64,000 bases of DNA from SZUA-35 sp037969565 (GTDB taxonomy: Bacteria > Actinomycetota > Acidimicrobiia > Acidimicrobiales > SZUA-35), in the NCBI GenBank assembly GCA_037969565.1, contig JBBKXQ010000015.1:1-64000 (forward strand). The letters run 5' to 3'. Made by a program: the position numbers and the translations under genes. Within the stretch, counting starts at the first letter, position 1; the number at the start of each line of letters is the position of its first letter. The notes beneath the pieces are model-generated. The model was not told the DNA's origin, did not search any database, and saw only the letters and a list, made by a program, of their open reading frames with translations. This document shows positions 59,564 through 64,000 of this stretch, piece by piece.

Positions 59564-62062
59564 ATGGGAGTGATTTCGGACGGTTTGGGATTCGTGCAGA
59601 ACTTTGCTGCGCCCCCTGACGCCGTAGCCATCATCGTCGACGACAACGAGGTCACCTACGGCGAATTGGATCGCCGCATTGGTTCGCGAGCAGCGGAACT
59701 CGGTACAGGACGACGCCTCGTCATGATCCAGTCCTCGAACGAACTCGAACCGCTGATCACTTATCTCGCCGCGCTGCGGGCCGGGCACCCGGTGATGCTC
59801 GTCCCATCGGACAAACCAACCGATGCCGTCGTCGCGCAATACTGCCCCGACACGATCTATTCGCAGACTTCGAGCGGCTGGACGATCGACCATCTGAACG
59901 ATCGATCCAGCCACAAGTTCCACCCCGACCTCGCCCTGTTGATGTCCACCTCCGGATCGACGGGAACGTCGAAATTCGTTCGCCTCAGCTATCAGAACCT
60001 CGCCGCCAACGCTGCGTCCATCGCCGAATACCTCGATATCCGATCCGATGACCGAGCGGCCACATCGCTCCCGCTGCACTATTGCTACGGCCTGTCAATC
60101 GTCCACAGCCATCTACTCGTGGGCGCCGGCCTGATTCTCACCGACGACTCGCTCATCGAGCCTTCGTTCTGGGAACGATTCCGCCGTTTGGGGGGCACCA
60201 CCTTCCCTGCAGTGCCTTTCACATTCGATTTGCTGGATCGCATCGACTTCGCCTCGATGGATCTGCCGAGCCTCCGGTACATCACGCAGGCCGGCGGTCG
60301 TCTTGCTCCCGAGAAGGTCAAGCGATACGCCGAACTGGGCGTCGAAAAGGGCTACGACCTATTCGTCATGTACGGCGCCACCGAGGCGACGTCGCGTATG
60401 TCCTATCTGCCCCCCAGCCTCGCCGCCGAGAACCCGAACACGATTGGCCAGCCGATTCCTGGGGGCGCCTTCGATCTCACCGACGACGGCGAGCTGATCT
60501 ACAGCGGCCCCAACGTGATGATGGGCTATGCCGAGGACCCGGCCGACCTACGCCTCGGTCCAACCCTCGAGTCGCTGTACACCGGCGACCTGGCCCGACA
60601 GACCGAGCATGGTCTCTGGGAAATCGTGGGGCGGAAGAGTCGCTTCCTCAAGATGTTCGGACTGCGCATCAGTCTTGACGCTGTCGAATCATTCATGGGC
60701 GAAGTCGGCGGCGGTGCCGCGACCGGCACCGACGACCTGTTGATCCTCGCCACCGAGAATCCAGAAACGGGTGGCCGGCTCCAACGAGCGGCGGCAGAAC
60801 GTTTCGGGTTGCCGATGTCCTCGATCGTCGTGCGAACCTATGCAGAGGTCCCCCGGTTGTCATCCGGCAAGGTCGACTATCCGGCGATTCGGGACGCTGC
60901 GGTTCGCGAACAAGACGATGCCCCACGGACCCACATCATCGACTCCCACTCCGTTGCCGCGATCTTCGCCACCGCCCTGGGCCGAGAGGCCGTTTCCGAC
61001 TCGGACACGTTCGTCTCCTTGGGTGGCGACTCGCTTTCCTACATCGAGGCTTCGATGGCCCTCGAAGACCACTTGGGCCACGTACCGGAAGACTGGCACA
61101 TCACGCCGATCGGCAAACTCGACGCCATCGAACAGAGCACATCGCTGCTGCGCCAAGTAGAAACCAACGTCTTCTTGCGAGCGTTCGCAATTCTCTTGGT
61201 GGTCGGTGATCACGTCGAGCTCTTCAGCCTCCAGGGCGGCGCCCACATCCTGCTCGCGGTTGCCGGCTACAACTTCAGCCGCTTCCTCCTCAACGTGATC
61301 AGCGACACCGATTCGGTCGTGGCCTTCATCCCGACCGTGACTCGAATCGTGGTGCCAACTGTCGGTTGGATCACGCTCACGTCGATTTTGAAAGGTTCGT
61401 TCGACGCGAGGGTGTTCTTCCTGGTTGCGAGCTATTGGACCGACTCTGACGGGGGATATTGGTTCATCGAGGTCCTCGTGCAGATCTTGCTGTTGGCCGC
61501 GCTCGTCTTCGCCTTTCCTGCCGTCAGACGGCTCCACCGGCAGGCGCCCTATCCGTTCGCCGTCGGCGTTCTCGCCCTGTCCCTCGTCGCCCGATATGGA
61601 GGCAACGAGCTCTGGGACACCACCGCCATCGGATTCAAGGTTCCACACATGACCCTCTGGCTCTTCGCCATCGGATGGGTCGCCGACCGTTCCACCACAC
61701 TCTGGCAACGACTCGGCTTGTCCGCTGTGGCCCTGGCGACGATCCCGGGATATTTCGACTCCGGCTCGAGAACCCTGGTGATCGTCGCCGGGATTTTGGC
61801 CTTGGTCTGGATCGGCAAGCTCAGCTTTCCGAAACCGATCAACCGGGTTGTCGGCGTCATCGGCGGCGCATCGCTCTACATCTACCTCGTGCAATTCCAG
61901 GTCAACACCGTCGTCGGGATCGAAACACCAATCGTGCAATTCTTCGTCGCAATCGTGTTCGGCCTGCTGGCGGCGTTCATCTCCGAACGTGTGCTCCGAC
62001 AAGGCGAGCGGCTCCTTCGATCCAGGTTCGACGAGGTTCCCGCAACCGTCGAGATCGGTTGA
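59564..62062 (+). CDS. Adenylation - carrier - membrane acyltransferase-3 fusion
   Basis: An 832-residue protein with three parts. Residues 1-445 are an AMP-forming adenylation domain: STSGSTGTSK 128-137, YGATEA 270-275, YTGD 339-342, GRKSRFLKMFGLRI 356-369, and the catalytic lysine K436 in PRLSSGKVDY. Residues about 460-525 are a phosphopantetheine carrier domain with the attachment serine S490 in LGGDSL. Residues 533-815 are an acyltransferase-3-type integral membrane domain of about ten helices, with its conserved R539 and H550 (FLRAFAILLVVGDHV). I infer that it activates a carboxylic acid, holds it on its own carrier and hands it across or at the membrane to an acceptor, much as DltA-DltC-DltB do as separate proteins. 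Substrate and acceptor unknown. AGGAG is 12 bases before the ATG. Confidence 0.88.
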   Translation: MGVISDGLGFVQNFAAPPDAVAIIVDDNEVTYGELDRRIGSRAAELGTGRRLVMIQSSNELEPLITYLAALRAGHPVMLVPSDKPTDAVVAQYCPDTIYSQTSSGWTIDHLNDRSSHKFHPDLALLMSTSGSTGTSKFVRLSYQNLAANAASIAEYLDIRSDDRAATSLPLHYCYGLSIVHSHLLVGAGLILTDDSLIEPSFWERFRRLGGTTFPAVPFTFDLLDRIDFASMDLPSLRYITQAGGRLAPEKVKRYAELGVEKGYDLFVMYGATEATSRMSYLPPSLAAENPNTIGQPIPGGAFDLTDDGELIYSGPNVMMGYAEDPADLRLGPTLESLYTGDLARQTEHGLWEIVGRKSRFLKMFGLRISLDAVESFMGEVGGGAATGTDDLLILATENPETGGRLQRAAAERFGLPMSSIVVRTYAEVPRLSSGKVDYPAIRDAAVREQDDAPRTHIIDSHSVAAIFATALGREAVSDSDTFVSLGGDSLSYIEASMALEDHLGHVPEDWHITPIGKLDAIEQSTSLLRQVETNVFLRAFAILLVVGDHVELFSLQGGAHILLAVAGYNFSRFLLNVISDTDSVVAFIPTVTRIVVPTVGWITLTSILKGSFDARVFFLVASYWTDSDGGYWFIEVLVQILLLAALVFAFPAVRRLHRQAPYPFAVGVLALSLVARYGGNELWDTTAIGFKVPHMTLWLFAIGWVADRSTTLWQRLGLSAVALATIPGYFDSGSRTLVIVAGILALVWIGKLSFPKPINRVVGVIGGASLYIYLVQFQVNTVVGIETPIVQFFVAIVFGLLAAFISERVLRQGERLLRSRFDEVPATVEIG

Positions 62063-62149
62063 CCCGGGCGTCAACGGGTCCGCCCAGGCCCTGAACGTTC
62101 ACGGATCGTGAAGATTGCAGATCAACGTGAGGCCTGACATCGTTCGGCC

Positions 62150-62803
62150 ATGAATGTCACGACCGCCGTCAAGCGGCGCAAATCGGTTCGGTCCTTTCTC
62201 GACACTCCGGTTTCGAATGAAGCGATCGCCGAACTACTCACGACGGCGTCTCGGGCCCCTTCCGGGGGAAACGTGCAGCCCTGGGAGATCTTCGTCCTCA
62301 ACGGCGAGGTCACCAGCCGATTCCATACCTTCCTTCGCGATCGTCCGACCGAGACGCCCGCCTACGAGGTCTACCCCGAAGGATTGAAGGAGCCCTATCG
62401 AACGGCTCGGTACGAACTCGGGATGGAGATGTACGACCTCATCGGCATCGAGCGGGATGACAAGGCCGCCCGATTCGCGCAAATGGCCAAGAACTTCGAC
62501 TTCTTCGGCGCTCCGGCGGCCATCTTCTGCTTTCTCGATCGGCAGATGGGCCCGCCTCAGTGGTCCGATCTCGGCATGTTCCTGCAGACGTTCATGCTCC
62601 TCGCAGCCGAAGCCGGGTTGGCCACCTGTCCTCAGGAAGCCTGGGCCGTCTGGGAGCAGGCCGTCTCGGAGTTCGTCGGCGCTCCAGCCGGACTCCGGCT
62701 GTTCTGTGGCGTCGCCATCGGCCACGAAGACACCGACCACCCGATCAATGCACTCGAGAGCAAACGACGCCCGCTCGATTCTTTCGCCACGTTCGTCGAG
62801 TGA
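62150..62803 (+). CDS. Nitroreductase family FMN protein
   Basis: A 217-residue nitroreductase-fold protein that binds FMN. Family parts: KRRKSVRSFLDTPVSNEAIAELLTTASRAPSGGNVQPWEIFVLNG at the start, GAPAAIFCFLDRQMGPPQWSDLGMFLQTFMLLAAEAGLATCPQEAWAVW in the middle and LFCGVAIGHEDTDHPINALESKRRPLDSFATFVE at the end. It is 87 bases after the fusion gene and on the same strand; a link is possible but unproved. It reduces nitro, quinone or flavin-like substrates; the true one is unknown. Confidence 0.9.
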   Translation: MNVTTAVKRRKSVRSFLDTPVSNEAIAELLTTASRAPSGGNVQPWEIFVLNGEVTSRFHTFLRDRPTETPAYEVYPEGLKEPYRTARYELGMEMYDLIGIERDDKAARFAQMAKNFDFFGAPAAIFCFLDRQMGPPQWSDLGMFLQTFMLLAAEAGLATCPQEAWAVWEQAVSEFVGAPAGLRLFCGVAIGHEDTDHPINALESKRRPLDSFATFVE

Positions 62804-62842
62804 CGAAGGCGACGCCGGCGGCCGCTCGAACGCCCACCGACC

Positions 62843-64000
62843 TCATTTCCAGCGAACCAGATCCCGGTTGATGTCGGCAACCGTCTTGCAACCGGTGAGG
62901 GCCATCGTGCGGCGCAGACCATCGTCAAAGAAATTGATGAGGTGATCGACCCCGCGCTCTCCGGCTGCCCCGAGCGCATACAGATAGGGCCGTCCGATGG
63001 AAACTGCGGTGGCCCCGAGCGCCAGGGCCTTCACGATGTCGCTTCCCCGCCGCACCCCACCCTCAGGAATGATGGCGATCTGTCCGCCCACTTCCTGAGC
63101 GACGGGTTCGACCAACTCGATCGGATTCGGGGCGTCGTCGAGTTGTCGGCCGCCATGATTCGACAGCTTGATCCCGGCAACACCCGAAGCCACAGCCTGT
63201 TTCGCGTCGGCCACGGTCTGTATCCCCTTCAGAACGATCGGCCCGCTCCAGATCGACGAGAGCCACTCGACATCGTCCCAAGAAAGCGCAGGATCGAATT
63301 GGGAGTTGATGTAGTCGGCAAGCGAAACCGCCGATGAGCCGTCTCCCGCGCCGCCAACGACATTCGAGAAGGTGATGGGGTCATTGCGAAGGAAGTCGAG
63401 CGTCCAGCCGGGGTGAATGGCTCCGTCGACGATCGTCCCGAGACCGATTTTCGGAGGCAGGGTGTATCCCCGCCGAACATCTCGCTCCCGTCGGCCCAGC
63501 ACCGCGGTGTCGACCGTGAGTTCGATCGCTTCGTACTCCGCAGCCGCTGCCCGGTCGACGAGTTCCTTCACCAGTCCGCGATCACGCCAGGTGTACACCT
63601 GAAACCACTTCGGCCCATTCGACACCGAGGCAACTTCTTCGATCGATCTCGTCCCCATCGTGGACAGGCTGTAGGGAATCCCGACTCGAGCACAGGACCG
63701 GGCGACAGCGAGTTCTCCCTGAGAGTGGGCGATCCGGGTGAACCCGGTGGGGGCGAACACCAGGGGCATCGGTATCGATCGGCCGAACAGCATGGTGGAG
63801 GTGTCGATGTTGCTGACATCGCGCAGGATCCGCGGTTTGAACTGGAGCCGTTGATACCCGTCGACCGAACCCTGCAGCGAACGTTCATCTTCGGCGCCGC
63901 CATCGATGTAGTCGAATACGCCGAACGGCAGTCGCCGCTTGGCCGCGGAACGAAGGTCTTCCACATTCGCCGCCCTGGCCAGGCGCCTCCGAACCGGATC
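62843..64000 (-). CDS. FMN-dependent alpha-hydroxy-acid oxidase, 5' end outside window
   Basis: At least 385 residues are visible and the frame is open to the window edge. The sequence upstream of the GTG at 63964 still matches the family (RRLARAANVEDLRSAAKRRLPFGVFDYIDGGAEDERSL), so that GTG is probably internal. Catalytic parts: FAPTGFTRIAH, FQVYTWRDRG, ELTVDTAVLGRRERDVRRGY, KGIQTVADA and the base His in KLSNHGGRQLD, followed by PEGGVRRGSDIVKALALGA for FMN. Members oxidise lactate, glycolate or mandelate, and mycofactocin MftD belongs here. The substrate cannot be decided. It converges with the nitroreductase gene. Confidence 0.9.
   Translation of the reverse strand, partial: DPVRRRLARAANVEDLRSAAKRRLPFGVFDYIDGGAEDERSLQGSVDGYQRLQFKPRILRDVSNIDTSTMLFGRSIPMPLVFAPTGFTRIAHSQGELAVARSCARVGIPYSLSTMGTRSIEEVASVSNGPKWFQVYTWRDRGLVKELVDRAAAAEYEAIELTVDTAVLGRRERDVRRGYTLPPKIGLGTIVDGAIHPGWTLDFLRNDPITFSNVVGGAGDGSSAVSLADYINSQFDPALSWDDVEWLSSIWSGPIVLKGIQTVADAKQAVASGVAGIKLSNHGGRQLDDAPNPIELVEPVAQEVGGQIAIIPEGGVRRGSDIVKALALGATAVSIGRPYLYALGAAGERGVDHLINFFDDGLRRTMALTGCKTVADINRDLVRWK

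Noticed and set aside
1..64000. Prophage, insertion sequence, integrated plasmid, defence system or CRISPR array
   Set aside because: No transposase, integrase, restriction, Cas or phage gene was found and no terminal repeats or attachment duplication at the three tRNA genes.

Overview
The window reads as a chromosomal segment of a high-GC actinobacterium, most probably from the Acidimicrobiia (Ilumatobacter-like). This is an inference from gene content and order: a class II DAHP synthase, nadD next to a LytR-type gene and rsfS, rplU-rpmA-obg-proB in a row, an RNase E/G directly before rplU, the paired radical-SAM genes, a complete mreBCD-mrdA-rodA set, a SARP regulator, and many GTG starts with 4-base ATGA or GTGA overlaps. 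No transposase, integrase, phage gene, plasmid gene or CRISPR array is visible. The DNA is nearly all coding.

Layout. 1-2128: end of a membrane protein, an internally shortened malic enzyme and a formate/nitrite-type channel. 2290-4166: glutaminase, NUDIX hydrolase, tRNA-Ala. 4293-11809: leuS, then the nadD-LytR-rsfS operon, a sigma-70 factor with a reduced region 3, and DAHP synthase. 11870-18390: MoxR-VWA pair facing a TerB-AAA ATPase, a MurJ-like flippase and PspA, which looks like an envelope-maintenance cluster. 18449-26241: proB, obg, rpmA, rplU, rne and two radical-SAM-linked genes, all on the minus strand. 26353-32269: the rod-shape operon mreB-mreC-mreD-mrdA-rodA. 32380-37661: ndk, folC, clpX, clpP, tig. 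37802-42362: tRNA-Pro, a DUF35 plus Ltp2-like thiolase pair, and a two-component pair in which the receiver is fused to a universal-stress-like domain.

42568-47646: a secreted protein, a SARP regulator and the three genes of a branched-chain 2-oxoacid dehydrogenase (E1 alpha, E1 beta, E2). The promoter of the secreted protein carries three heptamers at exact 11-base spacing, the layout of known SARP sites. 47673-55769: VOC protein, DUF421 protein, unknown membrane protein, tRNA-Gly, FKBP, geranylgeranyl-reductase-like flavoprotein, MBL lipoprotein, two membrane PH-domain proteins, and a VIT-type metal transporter facing a DtxR-type repressor. 55863-64000: a molybdenum hydroxylase large subunit without its partner subunits, an orphan substrate-binding lipoprotein, a three-part protein that joins an adenylation domain, a carrier domain and a membrane acyltransferase-3 domain, a nitroreductase, and an alpha-hydroxy-acid oxidase that runs off the edge.

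Most of the window is housekeeping (translation, ribosome assembly, protein quality control, cell-wall elongation). The less ordinary parts are the adenylation-carrier-acyltransferase fusion, the SARP-type promoter, the shortened malic enzyme, the reduced sigma factor and the stress-domain receiver fusion. All functional statements come from reading the sequence; no database search was run.
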